Positions 1-4,995 of a stretch of DNA of 6,269 nt are shown here, piece by piece. The position numbers and the translations under genes are program-made. The first letter of the stretch is position 1, and every line of letters starts with the position of its first letter. The notes beneath the pieces are model-generated. The model ran no database searches. It was given only the letters and a program-made list of their open reading frames with translations, and was not told the origin of the DNA. Source of the stretch: a bacterium (GTDB taxonomy: Bacteria > Actinomycetota > Acidimicrobiia > Acidimicrobiales > Bin134); the NCBI GenBank assembly GCA_028820035.1, contig JAPPKI010000487.1, forward strand, positions 1 to 6,269, given 5' to 3'.

Positions 1-1129
1 GCTGGGCTGGGGGGTTGTGTGGTGGCTGGTCGGCGGGGTGATGGAGATCGTCCAACAATTGCCCGACAGCAGCCAGTTGTCGGCGGTCCTGGGGTTCATG
101 GTCGGATCGTTCGCGGCCGGATCGTTGGGCGCCCGCCGGCTGCGATGGCAAGAACTCGAGTCCGTGGGACTCCTGATCCTGCCGACTCTGGTCTTGATGC
201 TGGTGCTGTCGCTGCTCGCTCAGTCCCATCCCCTCGACGAGTGGGGGTGGGCGGCCTGGCCTCCAGCCTTCGCGGCGCACTACCTGCTCCTGCGCCGCCG
301 GGAGGGTTCGTTCCCGCGGCCGGCGGCGGGACTGCACGTCGGCGGCTTCTGGACGCTGGCGGCGCTGGTGGCGGCCGAGGTCTACTGGCAGGTAGACCGG
401 GTCGCCGAGGGTGTGTGGCCGTTGGCCGCGACGGTGGCCGCGGCCCTGGCGCTGGCGAGCGCGACGATGGCCGGCCGACGCCGGCTGGCGTGGCCGGTCG
501 CGGCCCACTGGCGGACGTACCTTCTGGCCTGCGCCGGTCCGCTGCTGGCGGTGCTCGCAGTGGTGGTGCTCGGCGCGGCGGTGTCCCACGACGGAGACCC
601 CACGCCGCTGCTGTTCCTGCCGGTGGTGAACCCCTTGGGGGTCCTCATCGGATTGCAGCTGGCCGCGCTGCTCGCCTGGAGGAGGCTGGCCGGGCCACAG
701 CCGGACCATCCGTTCGAGGCCATGGTGACCGCTCGCTGGGCGCCGGCACTGGCCGTGCTGGGGTTGGTTCTCGCCACGGTGGAGACGGCCCGAGCCGTGA
801 GCCACTGGATGGACGTGCCGTGGGAGTTGGATGCACTGTGGGACGCCACCGAGTTGCAGACATCGCTGTCGATCCTCTGGGCGGTGATCGGTCTGTCGGG
901 GATGGTGGCCGGAGTGCGCATGGCCCGCCGAGCCGTGTGGGTGGCGGGAGCGTCGTGGATGGCGGTGGTGGTGGTCAAGCTGTTCCTGGTCGACTTGAGC
1001 AGCCTGACCGCGCTGGGCCGGGTGGTGTCGTTCATTGTGGTCGGGGTGCTGCTGCTGATAGTCGGCTACCTGGCCCCGGTGCCCCCGGCCGCACCGGCTG
1101 AAGACTCCGAAGATTCTCAGCCCGTTTGA
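1..1129 (+). CDS. DUF2339-type polytopic membrane protein (3' part, 5' end outside window)
   Basis: The frame is open from base 2 to the TGA at 1127-1129, giving 375 visible residues. No convincing start is present: the GTG at 17 lies inside a hydrophobic stretch with no ribosome-binding site, so the gene begins left of the window. The visible part is a chain of hydrophobic helices, roughly ten, separated by short Arg-rich loops (e.g. GARRLRW, RRREG, GRRRLAWP), as in a multi-pass inner-membrane protein. The last segment, from about residue 322, reads VVVVKLFLVDLSSLTALGRV followed by a long hydrophobic helix ending LLLIVGYLAP. This K-x-F-L-x-D-L-S...R-V-x-S-F pattern near the C-terminus is what I know from DUF2339 membrane proteins, which are usually much longer and have no established function. 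The short tail after it is acidic and Pro/Ala-rich. Family assignment is from recalled motif similarity only. Confidence 0.85.
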   Translation, partial: LGWGVVWWLVGGVMEIVQQLPDSSQLSAVLGFMVGSFAAGSLGARRLRWQELESVGLLILPTLVLMLVLSLLAQSHPLDEWGWAAWPPAFAAHYLLLRRREGSFPRPAAGLHVGGFWTLAALVAAEVYWQVDRVAEGVWPLAATVAAALALASATMAGRRRLAWPVAAHWRTYLLACAGPLLAVLAVVVLGAAVSHDGDPTPLLFLPVVNPLGVLIGLQLAALLAWRRLAGPQPDHPFEAMVTARWAPALAVLGLVLATVETARAVSHWMDVPWELDALWDATELQTSLSILWAVIGLSGMVAGVRMARRAVWVAGASWMAVVVVKLFLVDLSSLTALGRVVSFIVVGVLLLIVGYLAPVPPAAPAEDSEDSQPV

Positions 1130-1965
1130 TCCACGCCAACGAGCACCTTGATCGAGGCTGCTGCTGCGCTGCCGTCGTCGCAGGCTTCGGCCCAGCCAGC
1201 GGCGTCGGAGTTGTGGTTGGCGTCATGGATGGCGACTGAGGCGCCCCGGTCGAGCAGGTGGCGGACCATCTCGGAACGCTGGAACTGGACGGCGAAGTGC
1301 AGCGCGGTGGTGTTCTGGTAGGGGCGGGCGTCGATGTCGGCGCCGGAGTCGAGGAGATAGTCGACGACTTCCCGCCGGTTGTTGAGGGCGGCGAACACCA
1401 GTGCCTCGCCCACGATGTCAGCCGGATCGTCGGAGGGTGGAGGGCCAGCGGGCCGGCCCACGTCGGCCCAGTTGGGGCGGTACGGGCCGGGGTCTGCCTG
1501 CAGCGACCCGTCGGGCGATACCCATCGTTGAACCTCGGCCAGCAGCCCCGAGGCCGCGGCCAGCCACAGCGAGGGCCGGTGCAGGCCGTGCGCGACCAGC
1601 ACGTCGGCCGCCTCGGTGGAGCTGTGCATAGCTGCCGACTCCAGCGGCGTGATGTCGGCGTCGGCGCGGGCTGCAGGATCGGCGCCGGCGGCCAGCAGCT
1701 GCGTACAGAGGTCGGCCAGGTTCCAGCACCCGGCCAGGTTCAGGGCCCGGTCCAGATCGGCGCCCGCATCGATGAGCACGGCGACCAACTCCGGCGACGG
1801 CACCCCACCCTCGGGCTGCGTCATCCACTCGAGCATGGTGTTCTCGCCGACCCTGAGGTTCACCACCCCCGGATCGGCCTCAAGAGCCGCCCGCAGCCCA
1901 TCGACGTCCTCGGTGAGCAGAGCGTGCAGCGCCGGCTGGATCCGCTCGTCGCCATCACTAGACAT
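1117..1965 (-). CDS. Ankyrin-repeat protein
   Basis: A 282-residue protein from ATG at 1965-1963 to TGA at 1119-1117. It has degenerate ankyrin units at roughly residues 45-75, 76-105 (QLLAAGADPAARADADITPL), 106-130 (TPLESAAMHSSTEAADVLVA), 186-215 (ALVFAALNNRREVVDYLLDS then GADIDAR) and 218-247 (TALHFAVQFQRSEMVRHLLD then RGASVAIHD). A Pro/Gly-rich insert at about 150-185 breaks the array. The N-terminal 30 residues look like a capping helix pair. There is no signal peptide, membrane helix or enzymatic domain, so it is probably a cytoplasmic protein-binding scaffold; the partner is unknown. Ribosome binding is weak (GGGCGG about 10 nt upstream), but no better start is seen. It is convergent with the DUF2339-type gene, the two coding regions overlapping by 13 bp, and divergent from the six-helix membrane protein gene. 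Fold assignment is firm; function is open. Confidence 0.9.
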   Translation of the reverse strand: MSSDGDERIQPALHALLTEDVDGLRAALEADPGVVNLRVGENTMLEWMTQPEGGVPSPELVAVLIDAGADLDRALNLAGCWNLADLCTQLLAAGADPAARADADITPLESAAMHSSTEAADVLVAHGLHRPSLWLAAASGLLAEVQRWVSPDGSLQADPGPYRPNWADVGRPAGPPPSDDPADIVGEALVFAALNNRREVVDYLLDSGADIDARPYQNTTALHFAVQFQRSEMVRHLLDRGASVAIHDANHNSDAAGWAEACDDGSAAAASIKVLVGVDQTG

Positions 1966-2035
1966 CGTGGTGCACCGCCCTCGTCGCGACTGCTTCTGCT
2001 AGGGTATTACACATGACATGCCCTGAGATGCCACG
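1966..2035. promoter_or_regulatory. Divergent promoter region between ankyrin and membrane-protein genes
   Basis: This 70-bp spacer must carry the promoters of both flanking genes. The only AT-rich patch is at about 2000-2010. On the plus strand it offers TAGGGT (2000-2005) and TATTAC (2005-2010); on the minus strand it offers TACCCT (2006-2001). Each could serve as a -10 hexamer, but none has a good TTGACN partner at 16-18 bp. A perfect 8-bp palindrome, GTCGCGAC, lies at 1983-1990. Imperfect arms AGGGTA and TGCCCT flank the sequence about 2001-2024. Assignment as a shared promoter rests mainly on position. Confidence 0.35.
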
Positions 2036-2761
2036 ATGATGACAATCAAGCGTGCTGGTCTTGCATTGATGGTCAGTGTGGCCCTGGCCTGGATCGCTGG
2101 ACTGTTCATGCCCGGGTACGGGCTCATAGATCCGGTGGACCAGAGCGACTTTCCCGCAGCGCGTGACGCCCTGGCCGATTCGGCGCTCCTTGCGCATTGG
2201 ATGAACTTCATCACGCTCATTGCGCTGTTGCTGATGATCTTCGCCTTCCTGAGCATCTACCCTCTGGCGAGTCGGCAAGCCGGCGCGGGAGGCAGGCTCC
2301 TGCAGTTCGGCATCATCACTTCCGTCATCGAATGGAGCATTCTCATCATCGTCGTGGGGATGCGGCACTTCGAGATCCACTTGATGCAGCGCAGCAACCT
2401 GGCTGATAGCGGATCTCAGTCGGCGGCTGACTTCGAGGCTGCGGCCCTAAGCGTGCACTACGGCATGACGGCGGTCCTGTTGGCGTTCACGGTGATGTTC
2501 ACGCTGGCGTCCATCCTGGTCGGCCTCGGGCTGGCCAAGCAGCTCGCATCCACCGACCTCTACAAGGCCGCGGCCTACGTCATGGCGGCATCCGGGCTAG
2601 TGGGGCTGGTCAACTTCCTCCTCGGCATGAACGATCCCGGCTTGGGCCTTGAGTCCCTGTTCACGATCAACGGCATAGCCCTGTTCGCCGCAGGAGCTTG
2701 CCTGTTGATCGTCGGGCTCGGCATGTACAAGGGTCGGATCGAGTTCGCCGAACGCGAATAA
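2036..2761 (+). CDS. Six-helix integral membrane protein of unknown function
   Basis: A 241-residue protein starting at tandem ATG codons (2036 and 2039) and ending at TAA. An upstream in-frame ATG at 2018 is cut off by a TGA at 2024, so 2036 is the first usable ATG; no strong Shine-Dalgarno is visible. Six hydrophobic segments lie at about residues 6-26, 51-76, 88-108, 141-167, 176-198 and 207-230. An acidic external-type loop sits between the first two (about 30-50) and a hydrophilic loop with HFEIHLMQRS at about 110-138. The size and helix pattern recall small DUF4386-like membrane proteins, but I cannot confirm that family. No transporter or enzyme motif is recognisable. Codon use is noticeably less GC-biased than in neighbours: about 12 of the first 40 codons end in A or T. 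It is followed closely by a hairpin, so it is probably monocistronic. Confidence 0.88.
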   Translation: MMTIKRAGLALMVSVALAWIAGLFMPGYGLIDPVDQSDFPAARDALADSALLAHWMNFITLIALLLMIFAFLSIYPLASRQAGAGGRLLQFGIITSVIEWSILIIVVGMRHFEIHLMQRSNLADSGSQSAADFEAAALSVHYGMTAVLLAFTVMFTLASILVGLGLAKQLASTDLYKAAAYVMAASGLVGLVNFLLGMNDPGLGLESLFTINGIALFAAGACLLIVGLGMYKGRIEFAERE

Positions 2762-2785
2762 CCAGGTTCGAGAGGCTCGTTCTGG
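2762..2785 (+). terminator. Possible hairpin terminator after membrane-protein gene
   Basis: Starting at the base after the TAA, CCAG pairs with CTGG (2762-2765 with 2782-2785) and CGAG with CTCG (2769-2772 with 2776-2779). A GTT/TT internal loop lies between them and AGG forms the apex. No T-tract follows, which is common for GC-rich actinobacterial hairpins, so activity is uncertain. It overlaps the start of a coding-like remnant, which is an alternative explanation of the sequence. Confidence 0.35.
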
Positions 2786-2937
2786 CCGCCCGGACCCCCG
2801 ACCTGCTCGAGATGGCCGGTGCGGTGGAGGTGCCGGCTGCCAAGCGGGGCGCGAGCTGGGACCAGGTGCGCTCGACAACCCGGGACCAGCAAGCGCGACG
2901 GTCTCGATCCTCACGGTCAACCGCATCGAGCCATTAG
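2764..2937 (+). pseudogene. Possible remnant of a small helix-turn-helix protein
   Basis: The 240 bases between the membrane-protein gene and the VOC gene contain no intact gene. From 2764 one plus-strand frame is strongly coding-like: nearly all codons up to about 2890 end in G or C. It reads RFERLVLAARTPDLLEMAGA, then VEVPAAKRGASWDQVRSTTR, then DQQARRS, and stops at TAG 2935-2937. The stretch RGASWDQV...TTRDQQARR resembles the C-terminal helix-turn-helix of many small actinobacterial proteins (G-A-S-W-x-x-V/I-x-x-x-L-G-x-T-R-Q-A-A-x-x-R). Here the helix is about three residues short and its end is Ser/Arg-rich and degenerate. There is no start codon with a ribosome-binding site; upstream the frame runs into the membrane-protein gene. 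I read it as a decayed fragment. Chance in high-GC DNA remains possible. Confidence 0.35.
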
Positions 2938-2969
2938 CCACGGATGAGCACCGACGGGAGCCAGAGCCG

Positions 2970-3005
2970 CTAGTCCGGCCCGGGCTGCCCACACGGCCGG
3001 GCTAG
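2970..3005. terminator. Strong GC-rich hairpin at the end of the VOC gene (possibly bidirectional)
   Basis: CTAGTCCGGCC (2970-2980) pairs with GGCCGGGCTAG (2995-3005), giving an 11-bp stem with a single G-T wobble and a 14-base loop. The minus-strand TAG stop of the VOC gene (3004-3002) lies inside the right arm, so the hairpin forms exactly at the end of that message. It may also stop read-through from the plus-strand gene ending at 2761. No T-tract follows on either side. Confidence 0.55.
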
Positions 3006-3451
3006 GTGTAGAGGTGGGAAGCGCTGCCGATCGGGACTTGGCCCGGCTCGGGGTTGGTGACCAGTACCTCGCACTCCATGCGGTCGGGATCTCTGAAGAA
3101 CAGGCTGAGCTTGCGGCCGAAGTCGGTGACGGTGCCGTCGGTGGCGCCGGCCGCTGTGAGCCTGGAGCGGATCTCGCCGAAGTCCTCGAGGCTGGCCGCG
3201 TGCAGGCCGATGTGGTCGAGTCGACCCCGGCCGAACATCGGCGTTTGATGGTCGGCCTGGTTGTTGCCGTCGATCTCGAAGACGTTGAGCTCCGTCGCCG
3301 GACCAACGTTGATGACGGTCATGCGCGGCCCGCCGGGGAATTCCTCGCCGTCGAACTCCACGGTGGCCCCGAACATCTCGATGTAGAACGCCTGGAGCCG
3401 GTCCGAGTCGTTGGTAATGACGGCCACATGGTCGAGTCCCTGCGTAAGCAT
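3002..3451 (-). CDS. VOC-family protein (glyoxalase/extradiol dioxygenase fold)
   Basis: A 149-residue protein. The frame is open 33 codons further upstream, but the ATG at 3451-3449 is preferred. A purine-rich GAGAGGTGG (3467-3459) sits 7-10 nt before it, and the protein then begins MLTQGLDHVAVITND, the usual first beta strand of the fold. Two beta-alpha-beta-beta-beta modules are visible: residues about 5-60 and 77-132. Candidate metal ligands are H8 (LDHVAV), E59 (NVFEID), H80 (LDHIGLH) and E128 (in DPDRMECEVL, equivalent to the common DPDGNxxE). All four positions are acceptable, so metal binding is likely. Members include glyoxalase I, extradiol dioxygenases and methylmalonyl-CoA epimerase; the short single-chain form does not say which. 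It lies 121 bp downstream of the SDR gene on the same strand and may be co-transcribed with it or use its own promoter. It is not recognisable as a named enzyme. Confidence 0.92.
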   Translation of the reverse strand: MLTQGLDHVAVITNDSDRLQAFYIEMFGATVEFDGEEFPGGPRMTVINVGPATELNVFEIDGNNQADHQTPMFGRGRLDHIGLHAASLEDFGEIRSRLTAAGATDGTVTDFGRKLSLFFRDPDRMECEVLVTNPEPGQVPIGSASHLYT

Positions 3452-3522
3452 CAGGTCACCACCTCTCGCTGCGCGGATTGAAGTCGCTCGGCCGAAACGT
3501 CCCGTCCAACCGTCACGACCGC

Positions 3523-3550
3523 ATCGTACGGCAGGCGACCGGCTACGCAA
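3523..3550 (-). promoter_or_regulatory. Candidate promoter of the VOC gene
   Basis: On the minus strand, TTGCGT (3550-3545) is followed after 16 bp by TACGAT (3528-3523), which fits the TANNNT -10 of actinobacterial housekeeping promoters. The predicted start near 3516 would give a leader of about 65 nt before the ATG at 3451. The sites were found by eye, and the -35 is only a partial match to TTGACA. Confidence 0.4.
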
Positions 3551-3568
3551 CCGCTTCGCTCGCGGTGC
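3547..3568 (-). terminator. Short hairpin just after the SDR stop codon
   Basis: ACCGC (3550-3554) pairs with GCGGT (3562-3566) across a 7-base loop. The stem extends by GC/GC (3547-3548 with 3567-3568) past one bulged A. It begins five bases beyond the SDR stop (3575-3573) in the direction of transcription. There is no T-tract. It could cause partial termination between the SDR and VOC genes; alternatively it is chance in GC-rich DNA. Its left arm overlaps the candidate -35 box of the VOC gene. Confidence 0.3.
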
Positions 3569-3572
3569 GGGG

Positions 3573-4322
3573 TCAAGGTGCGATGGGGGTTTGGGCGGTT
3601 AGGCCGCCGTCGATGGTGAAGAGGCTTCCTGAGACGAAGGATGCCTCGTCGCTGGCCAGCCAGAGCACTAGGCCTGCTATGTCCTCGGGGCGACCCAGGC
3701 GGCCGACGGGATGGCGCTCTGCCGCCGCGGCACGGGCCGCGGCCGGATCGGCTGCGTGAGCGAAGGAAGAGTCGGCCATGGGGGTGGCTATCCAGCCCGG
3801 CAGCACTGCGTTGCAGCGGATGCCGTCGGTGCCGTGGTCGACGGCAATCGAGCGGGTCAGGGCGTGCACCGCCGCCTTCGACGTGTTGTACACGGCCATG
3901 CCGTGGTCGGAGACCGTGCCCGAGATCGAGCCCACGTTGATGATCACCCCGCCCTCGGGCTGGGCCCTCATCTGGCGCACCGCGGCCCGGCAGACGTTGA
4001 ACACACCCCGCACGTTCGCGCCCATCACGTAGTCGAAGTCCTCGTCGGTGGTGTCGGCCACGGTCTTCTCAACCTGCACGCCGGCGTTGTTGACCACCAC
4101 CTCGACCCGGCCGTAGGCCTCAGTCGCCGCGGCGACCAACGCGTCGGCCTGGGCTGGATCGGCCACGTCCGTTCGGATCCAGCGGCCCAGGCCGTCCGGC
4201 GGCTCGCTCCGGCTGCCGGTCATCACCCGGGCGCCGGCGGCCACGAACCGCTCGGCTACCGCCAGCCCGATCCCCGAGCTGGCCCCGGTCACCACCACCG
4301 CCGCGCCCCTCAGCGAGTCCAC
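3573..4322 (-). CDS. Classical short-chain dehydrogenase/reductase
   Basis: A 249-residue NAD(P)-dependent oxidoreductase of the classical SDR family. The start is the GTG at 4322-4320: a GGGGAG ribosome-binding site (4334-4329) lies 6 nt upstream, and the resulting N-terminus, (M)DSLRGAAVVVTGASSGIG, is normal for the family. The open frame further upstream belongs to the overlapping NTF2-like gene region. Visible motifs are the cofactor loop TGASSGIG (12-19), the adenine-contact D52, NNAG (78-81) and the catalytic tetrad N103, S132, Y145, K149 (YNTSK). Also present are PGWIATPM (175-182) and the C-terminal GRLGRPEDIA...FTIDGG signature. S37-R38 after the second strand, with no Asp, hints at NADP(H) preference, which is an inference. 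The length is typical and all key residues are present, so the enzyme should be active as an alcohol dehydrogenase or ketoreductase. The substrate cannot be read from the sequence. It lies 17 bp downstream of the NTF2-like gene, implying co-transcription. Confidence 0.97.
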   Translation of the reverse strand: MDSLRGAAVVVTGASSGIGLAVAERFVAAGARVMTGSRSEPPDGLGRWIRTDVADPAQADALVAAATEAYGRVEVVVNNAGVQVEKTVADTTDEDFDYVMGANVRGVFNVCRAAVRQMRAQPEGGVIINVGSISGTVSDHGMAVYNTSKAAVHALTRSIAVDHGTDGIRCNAVLPGWIATPMADSSFAHAADPAAARAAAAERHPVGRLGRPEDIAGLVLWLASDEASFVSGSLFTIDGGLTAQTPIAP

Positions 4323-4328
4323 TAGCCG

Positions 4329-4334
4329 CTCCCC
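4329..4334 (-). promoter_or_regulatory. Ribosome-binding site deciding the GTG start of the SDR
   Basis: GGGGAG on the minus strand, 6 nt before GTG 4322-4320. There is no ATG in a suitable position, and the NTF2-like gene's stop at 4342-4340 lies just upstream. Together these set the SDR start and suggest translational coupling across the 17-bp gap. Confidence 0.65.
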
Positions 4335-4339
4335 GACCC

Positions 4340-4861
4340 CTAGACGAAGCGCGATCCCGGCGCGGTGCCGTCGATGTAGCGCTGCTGGCGGGCCTTGAAT
4401 TCCTCGCTCAGAAGACCGAGCCGGTTGAGCTTCTTCAACACGCCCTGCACGTCGTCGACATCGAACAGGTCCAGCTGTTCGGACCACTTGAAGTCGCCGG
4501 CATACCGGAACCACGAGCACCCCAGGCCGTTGGTCTGGATCCGCCTGCCCGCCTCGTCCTCGAACGGCGTCACCTGGTGCCAGTACCCGACGATCTCAGC
4601 CTTGGCGTCATCGATCACCACCTTCAGGTAGGGATAGGTCCAGCCCTCGAAGCCGATCATCTCGAACCCCAGAACGTGATCGATGATGTCCTGACGGCCC
4701 CGGGCGGCGAACTCCCCGTGATGGCCCACCGTCCACGTGTAGTAGGCGTCCTCGGTGTAGAACGCCCCAAGCCCGGTCCAGTCGTCGGCAGCCTCCGCCG
4801 CCTCGTTGGCCGCCGTCCACCGGCGCCACATCTCTTCCATTTCTTGGCGGGAATAACCCAT
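4340..4861 (-). CDS. NTF2/SnoaL-like small alpha+beta barrel protein
   Basis: A 173-residue protein from ATG at 4861-4859, preceded by a good GAGGGAG (4873-4867) five bases upstream, to TAG at 4342-4340. The N-terminal helix MGYSRQEMEEMWRRWTAANE leads to DDWTGLGAFYTEDAYYTWTV (residues 26-45), the usual opening of NTF2-like proteins (helix, then 'D-W...L...Y-x-E-D-A...'). Then come RGRQDIIDHVLG (55-65), the strand YLKVVIDDAKAEIVGYWHQV (78-97) and the strand pair around GCSWFRYAGDFKWSEQLDLF. A C-terminal helical tail has LKKLNRLGLLSEEFKARQQ. The fold includes SnoaL-type cyclases, steroid isomerases, limonene-epoxide hydrolases and non-enzymatic binding proteins. I cannot pick one, and no classical catalytic set is evident. 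It is the first gene of the minus-strand cluster with the SDR and VOC genes, so a role in turning over the same small molecule is reasonable. Confidence 0.92.
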   Translation of the reverse strand: MGYSRQEMEEMWRRWTAANEAAEAADDWTGLGAFYTEDAYYTWTVGHHGEFAARGRQDIIDHVLGFEMIGFEGWTYPYLKVVIDDAKAEIVGYWHQVTPFEDEAGRRIQTNGLGCSWFRYAGDFKWSEQLDLFDVDDVQGVLKKLNRLGLLSEEFKARQQRYIDGTAPGSRFV

Positions 4862-4886
4862 CGCCACTCCCTCAAGGTCGCTCGCT

Positions 4887-4905
4887 GTCCGCAAACCCGG
4901 CGGAC
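4887..4905. promoter_or_regulatory. Operator-like perfect inverted repeat
   Basis: GTCCGC (4887-4892) and GCGGAC (4900-4905) form perfect 6-bp arms around a 7-bp centre. The 19-bp element sits in the spacer between the divergent NTF2-like and esterase genes, immediately downstream of the predicted transcription start of the minus-strand cluster. That is a plausible place for a dimeric repressor to bind. An RNA hairpin in the leader is the alternative. No regulator gene is in the window. Confidence 0.35.
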
Positions 4906-4917
4906 TGCCGATGACGA

Positions 4918-4946
4918 ACACTGTCGGCTCCGGCCCCGTGACGCAA
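4918..4946 (-). promoter_or_regulatory. Candidate promoter of the NTF2-like/SDR cluster
   Basis: On the minus strand, TTGCGT (4946-4941) is followed after 17 bp by CAGTGT (4923-4918), which keeps the important A2 and T6 of TANNNT. The predicted start near 4911 gives a 50-nt leader. The -35 hexamer is identical to the one proposed before the VOC gene. The match is weak and the identification is by eye. Confidence 0.3.
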
Positions 4947-4995
4947 CTCCACGCCCAGGGGACTGATCCCGCGGCAACGGTGCCATCATGGGGGC

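Noticed and set aside
19..1101. Long alternative plus-strand frame over the DUF2339-type gene.
   Set aside because: It encodes a Gly/Arg-rich translation without hydrophobic pattern, whereas the chosen frame gives regular membrane helices and a recognisable C-terminal motif.
1258..2016. Plus-strand open frame of 252 codons opposite the ankyrin gene.
   Set aside because: It shows no domain features and lies antisense to clear ankyrin repeats.
3452..3550. 33-residue N-terminal extension of the VOC protein.
   Set aside because: The extension is Arg-rich and unlike the family. The internal ATG has a good ribosome-binding site and begins the first beta strand.
3594..3608. GGCGG-TTAGG-CCGCC hairpin as a possible terminator.
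   Set aside because: It lies inside the SDR coding region, before the stop codon, and has only a 5-bp stem.
3711..4325. Plus-strand open frame opposite the SDR gene.
   Set aside because: It is His/Gly/Arg-rich, has no family features, and lies antisense to an SDR with a full catalytic tetrad.
4323..4520. N-terminal extension of the SDR to an ATG at 4520.
   Set aside because: It would overlap the NTF2-like gene by about 180 bp and adds an Arg-rich stretch atypical of SDRs. The GTG at 4322 has a good ribosome-binding site.
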